Shown piece by piece: positions 1-7,845 of a stretch of DNA of 60,666 nucleotides (position 1 is the stretch's first letter; the number at the start of each line of letters is the position of its first letter). The notes beneath the pieces are model-generated. The model worked only from the letters and a program-made list of their open reading frames with translations. It did not search any database and was not told where the DNA came from. This DNA is from Paulinella micropora (Eukaryota; Cercozoa; Imbricatea; Euglyphida): positions 246,514 to 307,179 of the forward strand of contig BJOX01000040.1 of NCBI GenBank assembly GCA_009731375.1, read 5' to 3'. The translations under genes were made by a program, and so were the position numbers.

Positions 1-342
1 AAAAGGAGAAAGATTACCGTGTCGGACCGGTTCCTGCCCACCTCTGAAGATGAAGTTAAAGTGTATTACAATTAATAAAAACATGTTTTAATATTATTTT
101 TATATGTTCTGCAATCAGTGAATTGATTTCCTTTCATTTCCACACGTTTTCAAAAAAGTCCATATACTTCATGGAAAATTTCGGAAAAAGGGATACCCCC
201 AAGATTGTCGAATGTTTAGTTGTTGGCCGGGTACACCCCGACAAAGTCTCAAGTGTACCGGCCCCCGGACCCCGTGACGTGACCGACCCCGGATGGCGAG
301 AAGTTGCGCGCAGGCGGCTGGCCCGCCGCGCGCCAACGGAAT
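1..342. other. Left flank, no gene seen
   Basis: The stretch holds a short AT-rich segment (about 50-180) and then GC-rich sequence leading to the stop codon of the tyrosine recombinase. A short plus-strand ORF at 123-377 overlaps the recombinase end and shows no domain, so it is not called. If the DIRS element has a terminal repeat on this side it should lie here, but no matching copy was found at the other end near 5.8-6.1 kb. Confidence 0.4.
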
Positions 343-1491
343 TTAATGATGGCGGGCTAACTCGCCACCCTGCCTAGAGAAGCGGGCGACAATACTAGAG
401 ATGTCGTCAGCCGACCACTCTATAGCCTGCTGAACTGGCAGCCCGCCACCCAGAAAATCATCTCGCCTGAAGTGATGCTGAGCGAGCGCAGCCGCTCCGA
501 GAGCGCCCACCCTCGAGGAAGCGTCGCGAAGCCAAAAGGAATCGTTGGAAAGACGCACATAGAGCTGGTAGGAGAGGGAAGCCCACCGGCTCACGTGCTT
601 GATGACATCGGCGCTCACGCCTGCCATTGCAAGGGACGTCGCCCCCCCGATGCGAAGGCTGTGGGACGAGTAGAGCGACGGGTCCAAGCCCGCCGACCGG
701 CAGAGGGAACGGAGAGACTCCTGAAGCCACTTGTAGGAAAGCGCCTTGCCTGCCGATGACTGGAACACTGGAGCATCCGGCGAGCGGTCCGGGGCCCGTG
801 CCCACGCGCGGCCGAGACGAGCGACGGGGCAGGAGATGGAGCCGTTTGCCCACAGTCGGACCGTAGCTCCCTGCCGTAAGTAGTCAGACTTAGACGCAGG
901 GATGTGCAGATCGACCCACTGGGGAGCCAGAGCCGGGTCCCACGCCACGAACCGGCGCAGGAGGGGAGAAGACGCAGACTCGTCCTTCGTCACCATCTCT
1001 CCCGACCGGAGCAAACCGTAGACCCCAACGCAAAGGACGGCCGCAAGCATGGAGGACGCTACATCGTCCTGCCCCGCGTCCAGCATTGCGATCAGCCGGG
1101 CTGCGAGGCAGACCGTGATAGGCAGCCTGACCCTGCGGGCACGCGTACGCAGGCGCTTGACAGCTCGTTTCGCACGCGCCACCCTCGGGTCGGAAAAAGC
1201 GCGAACTGACACCCCCAGATCCACACAGAAGCTCCTCACGCCGGTGAGGTAGCCTATGAGGGTTGCAGCACAGGCGCCCCTTGGGAGCGCCCCCGGGCAG
1301 GAGGGCCGCCCGGGGAGGGTGGAGAACATCCACGCCAGGAAGAAGATAAGCAGCTCGGGAGAAGGCGGGAAGGCGGACGGCGCCAGGCTGAAGAAGTTCA
1401 GGAAGCGCCAGAAATGTCTGACACCCGTCATGTAGGTGTCCCGGGAGGAGTCGGCAAGACCTGCCATAAGGAGAGCGGTCGCCACACCCAC
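343..1491 (-). CDS. DIRS-type tyrosine recombinase
   Basis: This 382-residue frame is the integration enzyme of the element, joining the circular cDNA to the chromosome by a covalent tyrosine intermediate. The first catalytic Arg lies in YGLLRSGEM, followed by a Lys in the strand region PASKSDYLRQG. The HxxR box is HSLRIGGATSLA and the box after it reads RWASLSYQLYVR, holding the nucleophilic Tyr. The nominal start is a GTG that overlaps the RT stop codon by one base (TAGTG). The first ATG is about ten codons in. Translation may therefore depend on reinitiation after the RT frame or on another mechanism. The N-terminal 120 residues look like the usual SAM-like core-binding domain. Confidence 0.85.
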   Translation of the reverse strand: MGVATALLMAGLADSSRDTYMTGVRHFWRFLNFFSLAPSAFPPSPELLIFFLAWMFSTLPGRPSCPGALPRGACAATLIGYLTGVRSFCVDLGVSVRAFSDPRVARAKRAVKRLRTRARRVRLPITVCLAARLIAMLDAGQDDVASSMLAAVLCVGVYGLLRSGEMVTKDESASSPLLRRFVAWDPALAPQWVDLHIPASKSDYLRQGATVRLWANGSISCPVARLGRAWARAPDRSPDAPVFQSSAGKALSYKWLQESLRSLCRSAGLDPSLYSSHSLRIGGATSLAMAGVSADVIKHVSRWASLSYQLYVRLSNDSFWLRDASSRVGALGAAALAQHHFRRDDFLGGGLPVQQAIEWSADDISSIVARFSRQGGELARHH

Positions 1492-3140
1492 TAGCTCAGG
1501 CGCACGCTGGCCGGCGAGAGAAGAGGAGAGCGAGAAGGCAACAAGCCCTCTGACGACGCCTGAGAAAGGAAGAGAGCAGGCAGGTCCTTAGAGAGGGAAT
1601 CAGCAAGCACATTCAGCTCGCGCGGGATGTGAGAGAAAGAGAAGGCACAGTGGAGGACGACGAGGGAGGAGCGCACGCGACGCACCGCCTCGTCCAGCTC
1701 GGGGGCGGAGGCAGCTCCCCGCTTCAGGGCGAGGGCAGCAGACTGGGAATCTAACTCAAAGAAGATGGACAGGCCGCCGAGGAGCTCGCGCCCGACCGCC
1801 CCGATGAATGTGGATGGCACGTACGCCTCGAGGACGGCGGATGCGTGCCGCTCGCGCACGAAAGAACGGGACAGCTCCGCTACCGAATGCGCGCGCCAGC
1901 CCCAGTCGATGAGAGGCGGCCTGAGCCACGGCGCACGGAGCACGACGAACCCCTGCCCAAACCGGGTCCCTGCGTCCGTCCTCACCCACACGTCCGCTAA
2001 GTCTCGGGAGACCGTGTGGCGCAGCGCTCCTCGCAGCGCGAAGGGAGAGGGAGGCAGGGCCGAAACTGTGTCAGCGAGCCAGCTGATGTCGATACGCGCC
2101 TCGCCTGGCACCTCCTGAGCGCGACGGGCCTCGGCACCCCGGTGGGGGAGCGAATGGCGCACCGCTGACAGGCGGAGACAGGCCGCTCGCAGGCCCGAGA
2201 AGACGGAAGAGAAGTTGAAAGCTCTGCCAAGGAACTTGTCGAAGTTCACTCTCGAGGGGCAAGCGAGCGTGATAGAAGCGGAGCGGGTGAACTTCTCGCG
2301 CTTGCCGGCAGGAACAGAGACGGTCGGCTCGCGCAGAGATGGGGAGACGTCAAACTCCCAACCGATGAACTCCAACCGGTGACACGGGCCCAGGAGCTTC
2401 TCGACCTTCAGGGGAAAGCCGTAACGCTCCCCTAGGAACCGGACGAGCGAGACGAGTGCCTGCGCCCTGCGAGCGGAGCAGACGCAAATAAGGAGGAAGT
2501 CGTCCACCCAACGGACGATCTCCGTCCCGTCGGGAGCCCATAGGGCAATCAGGAGCTCGAAGAGGAACCCATACCTCTCCCAAATGCCGGGCGAGGCCCG
2601 GCCCCCGAACGTCAGCCGGAGCGGGCAGGCGAAGCGGCCCCCCCACTCGAGGAGAGCGAGGTGGAGATCCGCTCTCCGAACTGGCACGAGACGAAAAGCG
2701 CTCGCGACGTCCAGCTTGATGAGCCATGCTGCGACTCCTCTCCATGCCTGCCCGAGGCGGAGCGGAAGGCCGATCAGCGAACGCGCGATACTGGCAAAGT
2801 CATGGAACCGGGAGAACAGCTTAGGAGTGCCCTCGTTGGTGGCGAGATCGCCTCCCGCGGACAAATCGAGCGTCAGGCGCAGGGAGCCACCGTCCTTGGC
2901 GACCGTCCCGATCGCCGCGACGCGAGAGTGAGGGAGCGGGGGGAAATCAAACCAACGCGACAGCCAGCCTCGCTGCTGCTCCGACTCCAGCTCGCTAGAG
3001 ACAAAGGCAGCATGCTCTGAGAAAGAACCGTAGTTGGGGACGGAGAGAGAGCCACGCCGCGGACCCTCGTAGCACAAGTAGCGCCGTGCGAGAGCCCGTC
3101 GAGGCAGAGGTCGAGCAGGAGAGGATCTGCCGCCAGCCAC
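1491..3140 (-). CDS. DIRS-like reverse transcriptase and RNase H
   Basis: This 549-residue frame copies the element RNA into DNA. The N-terminal third has the DIRS pattern of a Ser/Asn segment (LSVPNYGSFSEH) followed by the finger strands LRLTLDLSAGG. The palm begins with LIKLDVASAFRLVPV. The active-site box reads VRWVDDFLLI, with Trp replacing the usual Tyr of YxDD. The thumb has LEFIGWEF. The RNase H domain follows: VWVRTDAGT supplies the first Asp, then a Glu in VGRELLGGL, an Asp in FELDSQSAA, and the last acidic box with NVLADSLSK. An upstream frame overlapping at about 3.1-3.5 kb looks like the true N-terminal part of pol, so a frameshift near 3.1 kb is likely. Confidence 0.88.
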   Translation of the reverse strand: MAGGRSSPARPLPRRALARRYLCYEGPRRGSLSVPNYGSFSEHAAFVSSELESEQQRGWLSRWFDFPPLPHSRVAAIGTVAKDGGSLRLTLDLSAGGDLATNEGTPKLFSRFHDFASIARSLIGLPLRLGQAWRGVAAWLIKLDVASAFRLVPVRRADLHLALLEWGGRFACPLRLTFGGRASPGIWERYGFLFELLIALWAPDGTEIVRWVDDFLLICVCSARRAQALVSLVRFLGERYGFPLKVEKLLGPCHRLEFIGWEFDVSPSLREPTVSVPAGKREKFTRSASITLACPSRVNFDKFLGRAFNFSSVFSGLRAACLRLSAVRHSLPHRGAEARRAQEVPGEARIDISWLADTVSALPPSPFALRGALRHTVSRDLADVWVRTDAGTRFGQGFVVLRAPWLRPPLIDWGWRAHSVAELSRSFVRERHASAVLEAYVPSTFIGAVGRELLGGLSIFFELDSQSAALALKRGAASAPELDEAVRRVRSSLVVLHCAFSFSHIPRELNVLADSLSKDLPALFLSQASSEGLLPSRSPLLSPASVRLS

Positions 3141-3480
3141 GCGTCCAGAGAAAGCGCTTCGAGTGCACTGCTGCTTGCCGCATCCGGCTCGGCGGGGATG
3201 CCCAGCAGGGCGGCGACTCCCTGAGGAGACAGCGCAGTGCCCGGCACCGCCTCGTCCGCCCAGTGAAGGCCCCTGGCCGAGACGACGTTGTCGGGGAGGG
3301 AACTCACTAGAGAGCGACGGACGTCCGGCGCAAGCCGCCTACCAGACTCGAACACTCTCCTGTCGCAGGCGGGGAGACCAGAGAGGAACACGCGTCGCTG
3401 AATCGAGCGAGCACCCGCCATGGCCGCACGGTCGGAGCGGAGCCACGCCTTGAACTCGGCTAGCTGCGCCGCAGCGAGAG
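3100..3480 (-). pseudogene. Probable N-terminal part of DIRS pol, frameshifted
   Basis: On the minus strand a second frame (ORF 3817-2873) carries a helical, non-repetitive segment between the low-complexity gag tail and the RT. It includes AMAGARSIQRRVFLSGLPAC and LSLDAWLAADPLLLDLCLDG. Amino-acid use here is protein-like, unlike the Pro/Arg-rich translations on either side. It leads into the RT frame near 3.1 kb but is offset from it. I infer that it is the amino-terminal region of the pol polyprotein separated from RT by a frameshift, or a programmed frameshift site. Confidence 0.45.
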
Positions 3481-5754
3481 CATCCCAGAAACTGGGGGGC
3501 AGGAAGAAGGGAGAGCGGCAGGCGGGCGAGGAGCCCCAGAAACTGCCGTTGACTCGCAGCAGGGAAGAGCCCGGCCGGGCGCGGGCGGCCGGCGGGACCA
3601 CCCACCGCCAGTGCGCCCCGCTGGGGCGCTGCGCAGCGGGGGCCGGGGCAGGCGCGTGCCCCACAGGAGAAGGGAGGGGGGCGGCCGCGTGCAAAGAGGG
3701 AGAGGGAGGCAACCCCGAAGCGGGGGGCGGGGAGCGGGGCGGGAGAGGGAGCACCTGAGCTGCGGGGACGGGCGCCGCGAGCGAGCGCGCTGGCGGAGGA
3801 GGAAGCGAAGGGAGCAAGGTGGGAGAAGGAGAGAGACGGGGAGGAGCCGGCTGCGGAGAGGGCGGGCGGGGAGGGGCGAGCGAAGAAGAGGGAGAAGCGG
3901 GCGGGGGCGAACACGGGCGGGCGGGCGGCGCGTGCGGGCGGGAAGACGAAAGTCAGGTGGAGGCGGTGGCCCCCTTCGCCGCCGCGGACGGCACGAGGGC
4001 AGCCCGTGCCCCGCCTTGCCGCAACCCACGCACGAGTGAGACACCTTAGGGCCCGAAGTCGACTTGCAGCGGAAATGCGGGGCCTGGGCCTGGCAGCCAG
4101 CAGCCTTGTTGAACGCGACGCAGAAGCTGTTGCTCTTAGCGCGCTGCCACTGATCGTCGGAGAGCTCCTTGATCGCCTGTCGCTGGCGCTTCTGCCCCTG
4201 ATCGCGCTGCCGCCCCTCGGGGCGGGGCCTGCGAGCCACCGCGCTGCGGGCCAGCTCCCGCGACATCGCGACCGACGCCATCAAGGCTGTCGCCTTGTCT
4301 AAGAGGACTCTATAAGCCTCTTCGAAAATGGCGGCGTCCGCGCGGCGCAGATCAGGCACCACCATGTGCGCGGCCGCCTCCCTGCGGACGTCCTCGATGT
4401 ACTCAGCGACTGCAGCGGCTGGCCAGCGCGCTGCGTGCCACTGACGGAGCGCCACCGCGGAAGACCTCATCGCCTGTCGGATGGCGTCGGAGTGTCCGAA
4501 GATGATCTGAATGCCGTCGCTCCAGCCCCCGAAGGCGTCCAGCAGGAGGGGCCAGTCGTTCTCGAACGACCGAGCGCTGGCGCGGCCAAAAAGGCGAGCC
4601 GGGACCCGCGTCGTCTCCGGAGAAGAGGAGGGGAGAGAGAACTCGGCGAAGAAGGCGAGCGGCGCGTCGGCAGGACGACGCGTTGCTACCGCTATGCCGA
4701 CCTTGGGAGGGAGCGAACGGACGCGAGCCCTGTCTTCCCCCGAGAGGGAAGGAGACAGACAGAACTGCTGCCACTTGGCCAAGGAAAGGCTGTCGGACTG
4801 AGCTACCGCAGCCGCAGCCGCCGCCGCTGGGGAGAAACCGAGGGGGGAGGAGGCGAGGTGGGCGGCCAGGAGCTGCTGGGCGCCCAGTGGAGGGAGGCCG
4901 CCCCCCGCCGGGACGCCGGGCGGGGCGGGCGAAGGCGCTGCCCACCCGAGGCCCAACGGGGGCAAGAGAGAGGACAGGGCAGCGAGCGGAGGGAGGCCCG
5001 AGCCGCCCGAAGAGGAGGCGGGGGAGCCCCCGGAGCCGCCCGGGGGGAGGGAGAGCCCAGCCGGAGCGCCGAGCGGGGCGAGCGGGGGCGCTCCCCAACC
5101 GGTGCTCGACGCCGGTGGACAAAAGGCAGGGGCGGCGAGCGGGGGGAGGCCCGAGCCGCCAGAAGAGGAGGCGAGAGAACCCCCAAAACCGCCCGGGGGG
5201 AGGGCGAGGCTAGCCGGAGCGCCGGGCGGGGCGAGCGGGGGCGCTCCCCAACCGGAGCTCGAAGACGGCGAACCAGAAGCCGGGGCGGCGTGCGGGGGGA
5301 AGCCCGAGCCGCCCGAAGAGGATGAAGGGAGACCTCCGGTGCCATCCGGGGGGCGGGAGAGGCCACCCTCCGCCAGACCGCTGGGCGGGGCGAGCGAGGG
5401 CGCCCCCCAGCTGAGGGAAGGCGGGAGCCCGAGAGAAGCGGAGCCGGAGGACGGGGGTGGGTGGGAGACGCCCGCGGGGGGACCGCCGGGGCCGCCCGGG
5501 AGGGGGGCAAGGCTGCCCCCCGATGGACCGCGGAGAGAACCGGCGCTCCAGGGGGGACGGAACGGCGCGAGCGAGACCACTGGGGGTGGGGCGCTGGGCG
5601 GCCCGCCGCTGCCCCGTGGTGGGAGGAAGGGGGAGCTCCCGGCGTGCCGAAGAGGGGCGGAGAGCACGAACTGGTGCTCCGGGAGCAGAAGCTGGGCCGA
5701 ACTCTGCCTCGGCGCCCCTGCGTGGAGCAGAAACTGAGCGCAAGGCAGACGCAA
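3460..5754 (-). CDS. DIRS gag-like protein with zinc knuckle
   Basis: This 764-residue frame lies upstream of pol. Its first half is a Pro/Gly/Ser-rich region built from imperfect tandem repeats (residues about 60-290). A helical, capsid-like segment follows (about residues 330-530), including LAKWQQFCLSPSLSGEDRAR and ENDWPLLLDAFGGWSDGIQI. A CCHC zinc knuckle with spacing C-x2-C-x4-H-x4-C lies near residues 575-590 (CVGCGKAGHGLPSC), preceded by further Cys/His residues (CVAFNKAAGCQ). The knuckle binds nucleic acid in retrotransposon Gag proteins. The last 180 residues are Arg/Pro low complexity and the real stop may be earlier or bypassed by frameshift into pol. Confidence 0.7.
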   Translation of the reverse strand: MRLPCAQFLLHAGAPRQSSAQLLLPEHQFVLSAPLRHAGSSPFLPPRGSGGPPSAPPPVVSLAPFRPPWSAGSLRGPSGGSLAPLPGGPGGPPAGVSHPPPSSGSASLGLPPSLSWGAPSLAPPSGLAEGGLSRPPDGTGGLPSSSSGGSGFPPHAAPASGSPSSSSGWGAPPLAPPGAPASLALPPGGFGGSLASSSGGSGLPPLAAPAFCPPASSTGWGAPPLAPLGAPAGLSLPPGGSGGSPASSSGGSGLPPLAALSSLLPPLGLGWAAPSPAPPGVPAGGGLPPLGAQQLLAAHLASSPLGFSPAAAAAAAVAQSDSLSLAKWQQFCLSPSLSGEDRARVRSLPPKVGIAVATRRPADAPLAFFAEFSLPSSSPETTRVPARLFGRASARSFENDWPLLLDAFGGWSDGIQIIFGHSDAIRQAMRSSAVALRQWHAARWPAAAVAEYIEDVRREAAAHMVVPDLRRADAAIFEEAYRVLLDKATALMASVAMSRELARSAVARRPRPEGRQRDQGQKRQRQAIKELSDDQWQRAKSNSFCVAFNKAAGCQAQAPHFRCKSTSGPKVSHSCVGCGKAGHGLPSCRPRRRRGPPPPPDFRLPARTRRPPARVRPRPLLPLLRSPLPARPLRSRLLPVSLLLPPCSLRFLLRQRARSRRPSPQLRCSLSRPAPRPPLRGCLPLPLCTRPPPSLLLWGTRLPRPPLRSAPAGRTGGGWSRRPPAPGRALPCCESTAVSGAPRPPAALPSSCPPVSGMLSLRRS
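4880..5420. repeat. Tandem minisatellite inside gag
   Basis: Four or five imperfect copies of a unit of roughly 130 bases follow each other. On the minus strand each encodes a block of about 43 residues rich in Pro, Gly, Ser and Ala, with recurring elements such as SSSGGSGLPPLA and GWGAPPLAPPGAPA. The copies stay in frame. Confidence 0.75.
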
Positions 5755-6069
5755 TCAGAGCGTACCTGGGCCTCGACCTCCCACCTCCTGGGGTGAGACG
5801 GGGCGAAGCAGCTCGGCCCCTGCAGGGGGCAGGATGCTGAGAGGACAGGGGCGGGCAGAGCGAGGGTACCTCGCGCAGGCCCACTCATCACCTGGGATGA
5901 GGAGCTCGACACCTGCGCCCCTGAACCTAGAAATGCAACGCGCTAAGAGGGAGGACAGCAACGAGAGCACGCCACCTGGGGCGGGATCGTCGGAGCCTCC
6001 TTCGACGGGGGACCTGGCCCCCTCGTGGGCGCCTGGCCCAAAGCACGCAAGGCGAAATGGGACCTGGCC
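5755..6069. other. GC-rich 5' flank of the DIRS element
   Basis: There is no convincing gene. The stretch lies upstream of the gag frame on the minus strand and would hold the element's 5' untranslated region and promoter. Open frames run through it on both strands only because of the base composition. Confidence 0.4.
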
Positions 6070-6135
6070 CTGCCTTAGAGAGGGAGCAAGAGCGAGAGAG
6101 GGGGAGAGAGCAAGAGAGCGAGAGAAAGAGAGAGA

Positions 6136-6205
<70 letters not shown>

Positions 6206-6214
6206 GAGAGAGAG

Positions 6215-6249
<35 letters not shown>

Positions 6250-7183
6250 NNNNNNNNNNAAGAAAAAGAAGAAGAAGAAGAAGAAGAAGAAGAAGAAGAA
6301 GAAGAAGAAGAAGAAGAAGAAGAAGAAGAAAAAGAGGAGGAGAAGGAAGAAGAAGAAAAAGAAGAAGAAGAAGAAGAAGAAGAAGAGGAAGAGGAAGAAG
6401 AAGAAGAAGAAGAAAAAGAAGAGGAAGCAAAAGGAGAAGAAGAAGAAGAAGAAGAGAAAGAAGAAGAAAACGGGGGAGAAGAAGAAGAAGAAGAAGAAGA
6501 AGAAGAAGAAGAAGAAGAAGAAGAAGAAGATGAAAAGGAACAAAAAGGAGAAGTAGGAGAAGTAGGAGAAGAAGGAGAGGAAGAAGAAGAAGAAGAAGAA
6601 GAAGAAGAAGAAGAAGAAGAAGAAGAAGAAGAAGAAGAAGAAGAAGAAGAAGACGAAGAAGAAGAAGAAGAAGAAGAAGAAGAAGAAGAAGAAGAAGAAG
6701 AAGAAGAAGAAGAAGAAGAAGAAGAAGAAGAAGAAGGAGAAGAAGAAGAAGAAGAAGAAGAAGAAGAAGAAGAAGAAGAAGAAGAAGAAGAAGAAGAAGA
6801 AGCAAAAGCGGAGGAAGATGAAGAAGAAGATAAAGAGGAGGAAGAAGAAGAAGAAGGAGAGGCAGAAGAAGCAGAAGGAACAGGAAAAGGAAAGTAAGAA
6901 GAAGAAGGAGAAGAGGAAGAAGAAGAAAAAACAAGAAGAAGGAGACGAGGAAGAAGAAGAAGAAGAAGAAGAAGAAGAAGAAGAAGAAGAAGAAAACGAA
7001 GAAGAAGAAGAAGAAGAAGAAGAAGAAGAAGAAGAAGAAGAAGAAGAAGAAGAAGAAGAAGAAAGAGAAAGAGGGGAAGAAGAAGAAGACGAAGAAGAAG
7101 AAGGAAAAGAGAGAGTGGAAGAAAAAGACGAAGCAGAGGAAGATGAAAAGGAAGAAGAAGAAGAAGAAGAAGAAGAAGAAGAA

Positions 7184-7214
<31 letters not shown>

Positions 7215-7252
7215 GAAAGGGGGACGACAAACGAGACGAGGGGGAAGAGGAG

Positions 7253-7284
<32 letters not shown>

Positions 7285-7502
7285 AGAAGAAGAAGAAGAA
7301 GAAGAAGGAGAAGAAGAAGAAGAAGAGAGAAGGAGAGGAAGGAGAAGAAGAAAGGTGAGGAGGAGAAAGTAGAAAAGAAAGAGAGGAAGAAGAAGAAGAA
7401 GAAGAAGAAGAAGAAGGAGAAGAAGAAGAGGAAGAAGAAGAGGAAGAAGAAAGGAAAAAGAACGAGAGGAGAAGACGGCGCAAGGAATAGGAGGAGCGAG
7501 GA

Positions 7503-7540
<38 letters not shown>

Positions 7541-7639
7541 CTCGAGCACAACACACCAAGGAGCAACAACGAGGGTGACAGTGAATGGAAGCGGGGAGAC
7601 ACGAGTAACTGCAAGTCAAGGTGGGGCGACCGTGACGAC

Positions 7640-7687
<48 letters not shown>

Positions 7688-7691
7688 AGCC

Positions 7692-7761
<70 letters not shown>

Positions 7762-7770
7762 CTTGGACCT
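6070..7770. repeat. Purine simple-sequence tract, (GA)n and (GAA)n
   Basis: About 1.7 kb of nearly pure purine on the plus strand. It begins with (GA)n, has a 10-base gap at 6250-6259, runs through long (GAA)n interrupted by GAG and AAA triplets, and ends with two further (GA)n blocks and a short (TG)n. Such polypurine-polypyrimidine tracts can form triplex (H-DNA) structures. The long open frames here (poly-Ser, Leu or Phe on the minus strand, poly-Glu or Lys on the plus strand) are artefacts of the repeat. Confidence 0.97.
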
Positions 7771-7845
7771 GCCAACGTACGGCAATTCAGGGGGGAAAAA
7801 TATTTGAAATATATTGAAATTTCTGATTCAACCGGGGCAAACGAA

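Larger units (their letters stand above)
343..5754 (-). mobile_element. DIRS-like tyrosine-recombinase retrotransposon
   Basis: Three minus-strand reading frames occur in the order gag-like (5754-3460), reverse transcriptase/RNase H (3140-1491) and tyrosine recombinase (1491-343). This is the arrangement of DIRS/PAT/Ngaro-type retrotransposons, which integrate with a tyrosine recombinase instead of a DDE integrase. All three catalytic modules are recognisable by motif. The element is far more GC-rich than the AT-rich DNA that follows at 7.8 kb. The terminal or split repeats expected of the group were not identified. The purine repeat beginning at 6.07 kb may sit at the 5' boundary. Confidence 0.85.

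Noticed and set aside
5755-7785. Long ORFs on both strands with poly-Phe, poly-Ser, poly-Leu, poly-Lys or poly-Glu
   Set aside because: They are translations of the (GA)n and (GAA)n tracts in several frames at once and have no domain or start context.
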